NCBI RefSeq assembly: GCF_023487995.1
Contig: NZ_JAMFKN010000001.1
Span: 558,001 to 622,000, forward strand
Direction: 5' to 3'
Length of the DNA: 64,000 bases
Source of the DNA: Thermohalobaculum sediminis
GTDB lineage: Bacteria > Pseudomonadota > Alphaproteobacteria > Rhodobacterales > Rhodobacteraceae
Shown: positions 26,413-34,087 of the stretch, one piece after another
Position numbering within the stretch: position 1 is the first letter of the stretch
Layout: each line of letters starts with the position of its first letter
Made by a program: the position numbers and the translations under genes
Notes under the pieces: generated by a model
What the model saw: the letters and a program-made list of their open reading frames with translations, nothing else
What the model was told of the DNA's origin: nothing
The model's database searches: none

Positions 26413-28062
26413 ATGCGCGCAGCCGACCTGATGGTGGAATGCCTCGCGGCGCAGGGCGCCGACCGCATCTTCTGCGTGCCGGGCGAGAGCTACCTCGCGC
26501 TTCTGGACGCGCTGCGCGACGACGCGCGCATCGACCTCGTGGTCTGCCGGCACGAGGGCGGCGCGGGACTGATGGCGGTGGCGGACGCGAAGCTCACCGG
26601 CCGCCCCGGCGTGGTGGCGGCAAGCCGCGGGCCCGGCGCCACCAATGCGTCCATCGCAATCCACCTCGCCCAGCAGGACGCGGTGCCACTGGTCGCGCTG
26701 ATCGGCCAGGTCGCGCGGCAAGAGCGTGGCCGCGGCGCCTTCCAGGAGGTCGACTATTCCGCGATGTTCGGCACCATCGCCAAGGCGGTCTGGGAGATTT
26801 CGGACGCCGACCGCCTGCCCGAGGCCATCGCCCGCGCCTGGCAGACCGCGCTCGCCGGCACGCCCGGCCCGGTGGTGCTGGCGCTGCCCGAGGACATGCT
26901 GGGGGACGCGGCCTCCGCCCCCGTGGTCCCGCCCCTGCCGCTCCCCTCGGCCCGCCCCGCGGCCGACGAGGTGGCGCGCGCCGCGGCTCTGCTGGCGCGC
27001 GCCGAGCGCCCGCTCCTGATCGCGGGCGGCGCGCTGTCGCACGGCATCGGGCGGGCGGCGCTGGCGCGGGCGGCGGCGGCGCATCACGTCCCCGTGGCGC
27101 TCACCTTCAAGCATCAGGAGATCTTCGACAACGCCTCGCCCCTCTTTGCCGGGCATCTCGGTTTCAAGATTCCGAAAGCCCAGGTCGAGGCGCTGGCCCG
27201 CGCCGATCTCGTGCTGGCCGTGGGCACGCGGCTGGGCGATACGCCGACGCAGGGCTACACCTTCCCCCGCGCGCCAGTCCCCGACCAGCCGCTGATCCAT
27301 GTCTATCCCGACCCCGCCGTGCCGGGGCGGCTGCACCGGGCCGAGATCGCGCTCGCCTGCGACCCCGCGGCCTTCCTCGAGGCGCTGGCAGCCCATCCCG
27401 CCACGATCACCGACGCCCGCCGCGCATGGACGGCCGAGACAGGCGCGAAGGGCGCGGCCACCAAGCGCTACCAGCCGCGCGCGCACCCCGATGGCGTGGA
27501 TCTGGGCGCCGTGGTCGCGGCCCTTGCGCGCCTCGCGCCGCCCGACACGGTGATCACGACCGATGCGGGCAATTTCTCGAGCTGGGTGCACCGCATCTGG
27601 CCCTGGGACGGCGGCAGCCTCGCCATCGGCGCGGTGGGTGGCGCCATGGGGCTTGGCATCCCCGGCGCGATCGCCGCCTGCCTGCGCCTGCCGGGGCGCC
27701 GAGTGATCGCCTTCGCTGGCGACGGCGGCGCGCTGATGACCGGCAGCGAGCTCGCGACCGCCCGCGCCACCGGCATCAGGCCCATCGTCGTGATCGCGAA
27801 CAACGGCAGTTACGGCACCATCCGCCAGCACCAGGAGCGCGCCTTCCCCCACCGCAGCGCGGGCACCGACCTCGCCAATCCCGACTTCGCCCAATGGGGC
27901 GCATCATTCGGCGCGCTGGGCCTGACCGTCGCCCGCGACGAGGACGCGCCCGATACGGCCGCCCGCGCCATGGCCCATGACGGCCCCGTGGTGATCGACG
28001 TCCGCACCTCGCTCGAGGCGATCTCGGCCAACGCCACCCTCACCGCGCTGCGGGGCGGCTGA
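26413..28062 (+). CDS. Thiamine diphosphate-dependent enzyme of the acetolactate synthase family
   Basis: Predicted 549-residue protein with the three ThDP-enzyme domains. The N-terminal PYR domain contains FCVPGESYLALLDAL and CRHEGGAG with the cofactor-activating Glu48. The central domain is around 190-330. The C-terminal PP domain has GDGGALMTGSELATA (from about 436) ending in NNGSYG (Asn463/464), the ThDP-Mg motif. It starts at 26413 behind GGGGGGAGACG. Family members include acetolactate synthases, benzoylformate decarboxylase and sulfoacetaldehyde acetyltransferase; the reaction here is open. No small regulatory subunit is adjacent, arguing against biosynthetic acetolactate synthase. It diverges from the TAXI-TRAP operon, so it likely acts on the imported solute. 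Confidence 0.85.
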   Translation: MRAADLMVECLAAQGADRIFCVPGESYLALLDALRDDARIDLVVCRHEGGAGLMAVADAKLTGRPGVVAASRGPGATNASIAIHLAQQDAVPLVALIGQVARQERGRGAFQEVDYSAMFGTIAKAVWEISDADRLPEAIARAWQTALAGTPGPVVLALPEDMLGDAASAPVVPPLPLPSARPAADEVARAAALLARAERPLLIAGGALSHGIGRAALARAAAAHHVPVALTFKHQEIFDNASPLFAGHLGFKIPKAQVEALARADLVLAVGTRLGDTPTQGYTFPRAPVPDQPLIHVYPDPAVPGRLHRAEIALACDPAAFLEALAAHPATITDARRAWTAETGAKGAATKRYQPRAHPDGVDLGAVVAALARLAPPDTVITTDAGNFSSWVHRIWPWDGGSLAIGAVGGAMGLGIPGAIAACLRLPGRRVIAFAGDGGALMTGSELATARATGIRPIVVIANNGSYGTIRQHQERAFPHRSAGTDLANPDFAQWGASFGALGLTVARDEDAPDTAARAMAHDGPVVIDVRTSLEAISANATLTALRGG

Positions 28063-28067
28063 GGCGC

Positions 28068-28706
28068 TCAGGCGCGCTGCACCACGAGGTTGGCGCCAAG
28101 CCCGATCAGCACCGTGCCACCCACCCAGCGCGCCACCCGCTCGGCCCGGCGCGAGCGGCGCAAGCCCTCGCTCACCGCGCCCGCGAGCCACACGCAGACC
28201 AGATCGGCCGAGGTGAAGGTGAGGTTCACGACCGTCCCCAGCACGACCAGTTGCGCCCAGACCGGCAGGCTTGCGGCGGGATCGACGAACTGCGGCAGGA
28301 ATGCCAGGAAGAACAGCGCGGCCTTGGGGTTCAGCACCTCGACCGTGACGCTCTCGACGAAGGCGCGGCGGCCCGTCCGGACCGCGACCACCGGCTGCGA
28401 GTGCGCCCCCTCGCCCGCCATCCGGCTGCGGATGATCTGCACGCCCAGCCAGGCGAGATAGATCGCCCCCGCCGTCTTGAGCGCGACATAGGCCGCCGGC
28501 ACGGCATGAAAGACCGCCGACAGCCCGGCCGCGGCCGCGACGACGTGGAAGTATCCGCCCGCATGGATGCCCAGCGCCGCCATCAGTCCGGCCCGGCGCC
28601 CGCGGGCCAGCGTCTGCGCCGCGGTGTAGAGCATTGCGGGCCCCGGCATGTAGGCGAAGATCAGGGTCGCGACGGCAAAGGCGGCGAGCAGGTCGGCTGA
28701 GGGCAT
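28068..28706 (-). CDS. LysE/RhtB family amino-acid exporter
   Basis: Predicted 212-residue inner-membrane protein with about six helices. It has the N-terminal family hallmark YMPGPAMLYTAAQTLARGRRAGL (proline-glycine in helix 1) and GIHAGGYFHVVAAAAGLSA, plus VLNPKAALFFLAFLPQF, the conserved LNPK motif. Such proteins export lysine, homoserine, threonine or related compounds. The start at 28706 has CGGAG 10 bases upstream. It converges on the ThDP enzyme gene with only 5 bp between stops. Confidence 0.9.
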   Translation of the reverse strand: MPSADLLAAFAVATLIFAYMPGPAMLYTAAQTLARGRRAGLMAALGIHAGGYFHVVAAAAGLSAVFHAVPAAYVALKTAGAIYLAWLGVQIIRSRMAGEGAHSQPVVAVRTGRRAFVESVTVEVLNPKAALFFLAFLPQFVDPAASLPVWAQLVVLGTVVNLTFTSADLVCVWLAGAVSEGLRRSRRAERVARWVGGTVLIGLGANLVVQRA

Positions 28707-28825
28707 GGCGCATGGCTCCGGCTGGATGGCGCGATCATGCGCCGCCGCGCGCACGGTGTCACGCGGGCGCGCGCAGGCCGTATCCCGGCGCGATGCCCTC
28801 GGCCCGGACGCCGCCGCGTTCCGGA

Positions 28826-28846
28826 TCGGCCGCGTGGCGCGGCCGA
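28826..28846. terminator. Hairpin in the LysE-baeRF intergenic gap
   Basis: TCGGCCGCG and CGCGGCCGA (9-bp stem, loop TGG) lie between the LysE-type and baeRF-like genes, about 110 bp downstream of the latter's stop on the minus strand. No T-run follows. Confidence 0.35.
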
Positions 28847-28930
28847 CGCGCGGGGTCGCGCGATCCTGACGGCGCACGGCACCGGAAGACGGTTGCAATC
28901 GCCACTGTCGAGGTCAGCCGCCCCGCGGCG

Positions 28931-28948
28931 ACCGCGCGCCCGCGCGGT
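28931..28948 (-). terminator. Short GC hairpin just after the baeRF-like gene
   Basis: ACCGCGC and GCGCGGT flank a 4-base loop, 7 bp beyond the minus-strand stop codon at 28955. It is strong but lacks a T-run, so it is a candidate 3' end structure only. Confidence 0.3.
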
Positions 28949-28954
28949 GCGCCC

Positions 28955-30073
28955 TCAGATCGGGTAGCGCAGGATCGCTGCCAGGCTGCCCCCGCCTGGA
29001 ATGTCGCCCCGGCGCGCGGCGACCAGCGTGGCGCCCGAGCGCAGCGCGCGGCTCGCGATCTCGTCGACCACGCCATAGGTCCCGGCGCAGGGGCCATCGG
29101 CGAAGCTCACGGCGCCGCTCTCGTCATCGACCGTGCCATGCACCACCTCGTCGATGTCGAAGATCAGCGTGTGGACCGCTCCGAAGGTCGCGGCGCGGGC
29201 GGCATGGACGACATCGGTCGTGGCCCGCTCCTGAATCTTTCGCGTCTCGAACAGGGCTCCCAGAGTCGAGATCTGCGCCGCATAGATCGCGTCGAGGATG
29301 CCGCGCCCTGCGGCCGCGATCTCGTGGTCGCGGGTGTGATCGGCGCTGCCCGCGATCACCTGCGCCGCGGTGTGCGGATAGGTCGAGACCGAGCGGTAGA
29401 TCGACGCCAAAGGCTCGCTCGCCGCCACGATCAGCGGCCGCTCGTGCCCGGCCAGGAACGGCCGGAGCGCCTTGTCCACGACCCGCGAATAGCGGTTGAA
29501 CAGCGCGCTTTCGCTCATCGCCTCGCTGCCGCCCATCGCGCCCTTCTCGACATGGCTGCTCTTGCCGGTCGCGTCGTTGAAGTCGCGCGGCAGGCCGGGC
29601 ACCCTGACCTCGCGCGGCGGCAGGTCGGCGGAAAGCTCGATCAGCCGGCAATGACCCACGCTGATCGCCAGCACATAGGCGTTGTGCGGGAAGGTCACGG
29701 CGCGCAGCAGGGGCTTGAGATGCGCACGATCCGAGACCTCGACCATGCTCTCGAGCCTGTTAGGAAGGCGGAAGGTCCGGATCCGGTCGGACGATGCGAA
29801 GATCGCCAGGCTGTTCGCCTGGTCCACCCAGAACCCGTCGTCCGCGACCAGGGCCGAGATCGCCTCCTCGATGGGCCAGATGCTGCGCTTGGGCGTGCCT
29901 GCGGTCTCCATCTGCCCGACCGCCGCCTTTAGCAGGTTCTTCAGCTCCAGCCGGTCGCGCGGGGCGTCCTGCGTCAGCGGCGTCGTCGGCAGGTAGATCG
30001 ACACTGTCGGCTGGCTGCGATGCGCCGCGAGGTCGGCGATATCTGCGCGGGTCGGCAGGTCGATGTGCAGCAT
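28955..30073 (-). CDS. Bacterial archaeo-eukaryotic release factor (baeRF)-like protein
   Basis: Predicted 372-residue soluble protein. It opens LHIDLPTRADIADLAAHRSQPTVSIYLPT and continues with a three-domain layout reminiscent of the eRF1-related baeRF families: an SIYLPT start, a central YVLAISVGHCRLIEL strand with nearby basic region, and a C-terminal Pelota/eRF1-like domain with RPLIVAASEPLASIYR and a late GGGSLAAILRY ending. A GGQ motif is not evident. baeRF proteins are proposed ribosome-associated factors, but most have no tested function; a translation-related or stress role is inference. Upstream spacing to the DUF5765-like gene is 98 bp. The assignment rests on overall pattern, so treat it as moderate. 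Confidence 0.55.
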   Translation of the reverse strand: MLHIDLPTRADIADLAAHRSQPTVSIYLPTTPLTQDAPRDRLELKNLLKAAVGQMETAGTPKRSIWPIEEAISALVADDGFWVDQANSLAIFASSDRIRTFRLPNRLESMVEVSDRAHLKPLLRAVTFPHNAYVLAISVGHCRLIELSADLPPREVRVPGLPRDFNDATGKSSHVEKGAMGGSEAMSESALFNRYSRVVDKALRPFLAGHERPLIVAASEPLASIYRSVSTYPHTAAQVIAGSADHTRDHEIAAAGRGILDAIYAAQISTLGALFETRKIQERATTDVVHAARAATFGAVHTLIFDIDEVVHGTVDDESGAVSFADGPCAGTYGVVDEIASRALRSGATLVAARRGDIPGGGSLAAILRYPI

Positions 30074-30171
30074 GGATGGATCCCTTCGGGTTCGGATGGG
30101 CTCAAGATACGCGCGGGTCCGTCGAGATCAAACGATGGCGAGACGCCGCAGCACAATGGCGGCGCTGCCGC

Positions 30172-30906
30172 TCAGACCCGCCACGCCGGCGGCCACAGCG
30201 GCCAGCGGGTGGCGCTGAAGCGCCGCCGGATCGCCGGGCTCAGCCCGGCCAGCACCAACCCGATCGAGAACAGGCACCAGATCGCCGGCATCTCGTTTGG
30301 GTTGTCGGTCAGCAGGCGCGCCAGAAGCGGACCTGCCAGCAGATGGAACAGCACGAAGCGCCAGGCGCCGTAGAGGAGCGGCATCACGAAGACCGCAAGC
30401 ATGTAGCTGGGGAACCCCGGCGACGTGCCCAGCGCCGTCTCGAGCGGCACGAGAAGACCGTTGTAGGGAATGTCCCAGGCGATGTGCCACTCGCCCGAGA
30501 CGAGGCAAAGCCGCTCGGCGCACAGCAGAGCCCCTGGCGCGCAGGCCCCCGCCCAGTCGAACGGCGCAAGCTGCGCCAGCATCACCGCGGCCGAGGCGGC
30601 GCAGACTGCAAAGACCGCCCGCCGCATCCGCGCCTTCACCGGGGCGGGCACCAGCTCCATCATGAAGGCGTTGATGACGAAGGGCTGGAAAACGATGTGC
30701 AGGAAAGAGAGCAGCGTGATCGCCTGGTTCGCCGCCGTGCCGCATTCGTCGACGACCTGGTAGCCCGCGAATTGCAGGGCCTCCATGAGCGTGAAGTAGC
30801 CGAGCGCAAAGGGTATCGCCGGCGGCTCGCGGCGCATCACCGTCACCCCGGTTGCGACAGTGCCCAGCCCCACCATCCCCAGCGAGGCCGCCTCGCTCCA
30901 GCACAT
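30172..30906 (-). CDS. DUF5765-like multi-pass membrane protein of unknown function
   Basis: Predicted 244-residue integral membrane protein with about seven hydrophobic helices. It begins MCWSEAASLGM, the MCWS start that marks this group of proteins, followed by a family-like FALGYFTLMEALQFAGYQVVDEC segment. Several cysteines (positions around 2, 55 and 123-132), His-Trp in EWHIAWDIPYN, and a conserved-looking FPSYMLAVFVMP stretch stand out. No catalytic function can be assigned. It is transcribed in the same direction as the baeRF-like gene and is separated from the crotonase gene by 91 bp. Confidence 0.65.
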   Translation of the reverse strand: MCWSEAASLGMVGLGTVATGVTVMRREPPAIPFALGYFTLMEALQFAGYQVVDECGTAANQAITLLSFLHIVFQPFVINAFMMELVPAPVKARMRRAVFAVCAASAAVMLAQLAPFDWAGACAPGALLCAERLCLVSGEWHIAWDIPYNGLLVPLETALGTSPGFPSYMLAVFVMPLLYGAWRFVLFHLLAGPLLARLLTDNPNEMPAIWCLFSIGLVLAGLSPAIRRRFSATRWPLWPPAWRV

Positions 30907-30997
30907 TGCGCCAACCCTCCGCCGCCGCTCGCCATCCCGGCGCCGACAGGTTAACGCGCGTGCATCCCGGATCGCGAGGGCTTTCTCCGGCGCGCCC

Positions 30998-31774
30998 CTA
31001 CTCGCCCCGGAAGTCCGGCCGGCGCTTCTCGATGAAGGCCGCCATGCCCTCGCTGCGGTCGGCGGTGGCGAACAGGAGCTGGAACGACTTGCGCTCGAGC
31101 GCGAGCGCGGCCTCCAGCGAGGCGTCGGCCCCCTTCACCACCGCCTCCTTGATCGCTTGCACGGCGAGCGGCGGCATGCGCGAGATGCTGCCCGCGATCT
31201 TCAGCGCGGTGTCCAGAACCTCGGCGTCCGGCACGCAATCGCAGGCAAGCCCCATCCGCAGCGCCTCGGGGCCGGTGATGGGCTTGCCGGTCAGGCACAT
31301 CTTCATCGCGTTGAACTTGCCCACCGCCCGCGTCAGGCGCTGGGTGCCGCCCGCGCCCGGCATGATGCCCACCCGCACTTCGGGCTGGCCGAGGCTCGCG
31401 GTTTCGCCCACCACGATCAGGTCGCAGGCCATGGCCAGCTCCAGCCCTCCGCCCAGCGCGTGGCCGCGGATGGCGGCAATCACCGGCTGGGGCGTGGCGG
31501 CCACGGTGTTCCAGTAGCGCTCGGCCCGGCGCTGCATGATCTCGACCGGCGTGGCGGTCGCGAACTCCTTGAGATCCGCCCCGGCGGCGAAGGCCCGCTC
31601 GTCGCCGGTCAGCACGATCGCCCTGACGCCTGCGTCGTCATGCAGCGCCGCGAAGGCCGCGGCCAGCGCCTTGCGCGTCGCCATGTTCAGCGCGTTCATC
31701 GCCTCGGGCCGGTTGAGGCGCACCAGCGCCACGCCCGGCTCGGGCCGCTCGGTGATCACGGGCTGGTCCGACAT
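30998..31774 (-). CDS. Enoyl-CoA hydratase (crotonase family)
   Basis: Predicted 258-residue crotonase that hydrates trans-2-enoyl-CoA in beta-oxidation-type pathways. Both catalytic glutamates are present, in GHALGGGLELAMACD and GQPEVRVGIMPGAGGTQRL; the oxyanion-hole FAAGADLKEF segment is also intact. C-terminal AFIEKRRPDFRGE is typical. Start ATG 31774 has GGAGG 5 bases upstream. It diverges from the 3-hydroxyacyl-CoA dehydrogenase gene at 31867 across a 92-bp region with a 17-bp dyad, so the two are probably co-regulated. Confidence 0.92.
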   Translation of the reverse strand: MSDQPVITERPEPGVALVRLNRPEAMNALNMATRKALAAAFAALHDDAGVRAIVLTGDERAFAAGADLKEFATATPVEIMQRRAERYWNTVAATPQPVIAAIRGHALGGGLELAMACDLIVVGETASLGQPEVRVGIMPGAGGTQRLTRAVGKFNAMKMCLTGKPITGPEALRMGLACDCVPDAEVLDTALKIAGSISRMPPLAVQAIKEAVVKGADASLEAALALERKSFQLLFATADRSEGMAAFIEKRRPDFRGE

Positions 31775-31788
31775 GCTGCCTCCTTTTC

Positions 31789-31805
31789 GTTTTGTCTGGC
31801 AAAAC
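31789..31805. promoter_or_regulatory. 17-bp dyad in the divergent acyl-CoA gene promoter region
   Basis: GTTTTG (31789-31794), TCTGG, CAAAAC (31800-31805) is a perfect inverted repeat 15 bp upstream of the crotonase start and 62 bp before the dehydrogenase gene. Its form fits a dimeric repressor such as a TetR-family acyl-CoA regulator, though no such gene is in the window. Confidence 0.4.
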
Positions 31806-31866
31806 ACTATTCCATGAAAGCGCGGCTCTGCTAGTCTCCCCTCAAAACGGGCCGGGAGGACGCGCG

Positions 31867-33372
31867 ATGAAATCGCCGCACGCCACAGACTACGTCCTCG
31901 GCATCGCGGGCGCGGGCGCCATGGGGCAAGGCATCGCGCAGGTCGCGGCGCAGGGGGGCATGAGGGTGCTCCTGCTCGACGCGCGCGAGGGCGCGGCCGA
32001 GGCGGCGAAGGCCACCGTCGCGGGCCACCTGCGGCGCCTCGCCGAGAAGGGGCGCATCAGTGCCGCCGACGCCGAAGCCGCCGCCGCGCGGATCGAGCCG
32101 GTCGCCACCGCCGCCGCCCTCGCCCCCTGCGACGCGGTGGTCGAGGCGGTGTTCGAGGACCTGGAGGTCAAGCGCGCCCTGTTCGCCGAACTCGAGGCGG
32201 TGGTCGGTCCCGACTGCATCCTTGCCTCGAACACCTCGTCCATCCCCATCGCGCTTATCGCCCGAGCCTGCCAGCGCCGCCACCGCGTCGCGGGGCTCCA
32301 CTTCTTCAACCCCGTGCCGCTGATGAAGCTGGTCGAGGTGATCCGCGCGGCCGAGACCGGCGCGGAGGTGGTCACGGCCCTCACCGCGCTGGGCCAGCGC
32401 ATGACCCGCGTGCCCGTCGTGGTCAAGGACAGCCCCGGCTTCCTCGTCAATATGGGCGGGCGTGCCTTCACGACCGAGGGGCTTCGGATCGCGCACGAGG
32501 GCGTCGCCACCCCCGCCCAGATCGACGCCATCATGCGCGACTGCCGGGGCTTCCGCATGGGACCGTTCGAACTGATGGACCTCACCGGCATCGACGTGAA
32601 CTACCCCGTCAGCCAGATCGTGTGGGAGGGCTACCAGCAGGACCGCCGGCTTGCGACCTCGGCCAACCACAAGGCGATGTTCGACGCGGGGCTCCTGGGC
32701 CGCAAGACCGGCGCGGGCTGGTATCGCTACGCGGGGGCCGAGCAGATCGACCCGCCCTCGCCCGATCACGCGACCGACGCCGATCCCGCGGCGACCGTCA
32801 GCCTCGCCGAACCCGACGAGGCGCTGGCGGCCTTCGTCGAATCGCTGGGGCTGCGCATCGCGCCGGACGATGGCGCCTCCCCCATCCTCGCCGCCCCCAT
32901 AGGCGACGATGCGACCCACTTGGCGCTGGCGACGGGGGCCGATTTCCGCCGCCTCGTCTGCCTCGACCTCACCGGCGATACCTCGCGCCGGGTGACGATC
33001 ATGACCGCGCCAGGCGCCGAGCCCGCCGCCCGCGACGCCCTGGCCGCCGCCATCGCCGCGACCGGGCGCAAGGTCACAGCGATCCAGGACAGCCCCGGCT
33101 TCGTCGCACAGCGCATCGCGGCGATGATCGCCAATCTCGGCTGCTACATGGCCGAGATCGGGCTTGCGACGCCCGCCGACATCGAGACCGCGATGCGCCT
33201 CGGCCTCAACTATCCGCTCGGGCCGATGGGGCTTGCGGACGACCTCGGCCATTCCACCTGCCTGCGCATCCTCGAGCGGTTGCAGGCCATCACCGGCGAC
33301 GACCGCTACCGGCCGACGCTCTGGCTCAAGCGTCGGGCGCTCCTGGGTCTTCCGATCGACGCGGGGGCCTGA
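31867..33372 (+). CDS. 3-hydroxyacyl-CoA dehydrogenase with duplicated C-terminal domain
   Basis: Predicted 501-residue NAD-dependent dehydrogenase that oxidises L-3-hydroxyacyl-CoA to 3-oxoacyl-CoA. Rossmann motif GIAGAGAMGQGIAQ (12-25), DAVVEAVFEDLEVK, the signature SNTSSIPI, and the catalytic histidine region RVAGLHFFNPVPLMKLVEV are present. A first 3HCDH C-terminal domain follows (DSPGFLVNMGGRAFTTEGL), and a second copy occurs later (DSPGFVAQRIAAMIANLGC, NYPLGPMGLADDLG). This PaaH/long HbdA-like architecture is common for phenylacetate- or long-branch acyl-CoA routes. ATG 31867 has GGGAGGACG upstream. It is the first of a long plus-strand operon running to 42047. Confidence 0.9.
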   Translation: MKSPHATDYVLGIAGAGAMGQGIAQVAAQGGMRVLLLDAREGAAEAAKATVAGHLRRLAEKGRISAADAEAAAARIEPVATAAALAPCDAVVEAVFEDLEVKRALFAELEAVVGPDCILASNTSSIPIALIARACQRRHRVAGLHFFNPVPLMKLVEVIRAAETGAEVVTALTALGQRMTRVPVVVKDSPGFLVNMGGRAFTTEGLRIAHEGVATPAQIDAIMRDCRGFRMGPFELMDLTGIDVNYPVSQIVWEGYQQDRRLATSANHKAMFDAGLLGRKTGAGWYRYAGAEQIDPPSPDHATDADPAATVSLAEPDEALAAFVESLGLRIAPDDGASPILAAPIGDDATHLALATGADFRRLVCLDLTGDTSRRVTIMTAPGAEPAARDALAAAIAATGRKVTAIQDSPGFVAQRIAAMIANLGCYMAEIGLATPADIETAMRLGLNYPLGPMGLADDLGHSTCLRILERLQAITGDDRYRPTLWLKRRALLGLPIDAGA

Positions 33373-33373
33373 G

Positions 33374-34087
33374 ATGGGACGCGAGCATGTCCTCGTCACC
33401 GGCGTCAGCCGCGGCATCGGGCGCGCCATCGCCACGCGCATGTCGGACGACGGCTACACCGTCATCGGCATCTCGCGCCGCCCCATCACGGGCTTTCGCG
33501 GCATTCACCGCGCGGTCGATCTCGCGGCCCCCGAGGCGCGCGAGGGGCTGGCCGCCATCGCCGCCGAATTCGCCCCCCTGCGCCTGATTGCGAACGCGGG
33601 CGTGGTCGAGGCCGCTCCCCTCGACGGCGTGACCTCCGACCAGTTCGCCCACGCCATGCGCGTGAACGTCGAATCCGTCATCTGGGCGATGCAGGCGCTG
33701 GCCCCCGCGATGCGGGCGGCCCGCTTCGGGCGGATCGTGACGCTCGGCAGCCGCGCGGCTTTGGGCAAGGCGGAGCGCGCGGTCTATTCCGCGTCGAAGG
33801 CCGGGGTCGCGGGCCTCACCCGCTCGATGGCCCTCGAACTCGCCCCCCATGGCATTACGGTGAACTGCGTGGCGCCCGGCCCCATCGACACCGAGATGTT
33901 CGCCGAGAACCAGCCCGAAGGCTCGCCCGCCCGCACGGCACTGGTCTCCCGCGTGCCGCTGGGCCGCATGGGACGGCCTGAGGAGGTCGCCGCCGCCGTG
34001 GCCTTACTCGCCTCGGACGAGGCCGCCTACGTCACCGGCCAGACCCTCTATGTCTGCGGCGGCTACAGCGTCGGGGGGGCCGGGTGA
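33374..34087 (+). CDS. SDR family oxidoreductase (3-oxoacyl-[ACP]/CoA reductase-like)
   Basis: Predicted 237-residue classical short-chain dehydrogenase. It has the NAD(P) motif VTGVSRGIGRAIA (8-20), a catalytic Tyr-Lys pair in AVYSASKAGVAGL, and an NAG motif in LIANAGVV. The C-terminal LASDEAAYVTGQTLYVCGG motif is typical of FabG-like enzymes. The start at 33374 is 2 bp after the preceding stop and its stop overlaps the next GTG start, placing it firmly in the acyl-CoA operon. It may reduce or oxidise a hydroxy/keto group of the pathway intermediate; the substrate is unknown. Confidence 0.9.
   Translation: MGREHVLVTGVSRGIGRAIATRMSDDGYTVIGISRRPITGFRGIHRAVDLAAPEAREGLAAIAAEFAPLRLIANAGVVEAAPLDGVTSDQFAHAMRVNVESVIWAMQALAPAMRAARFGRIVTLGSRAALGKAERAVYSASKAGVAGLTRSMALELAPHGITVNCVAPGPIDTEMFAENQPEGSPARTALVSRVPLGRMGRPEEVAAAVALLASDEAAYVTGQTLYVCGGYSVGGAG

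Noticed and set aside
23052-27980. 1642-codon plus-strand open frame through the TRAP operon and ThDP gene
   Set aside because: It runs antisense to permease and binding protein, then out of frame through the ThDP gene; Arg/His/Gln-rich composition marks it as a shadow.
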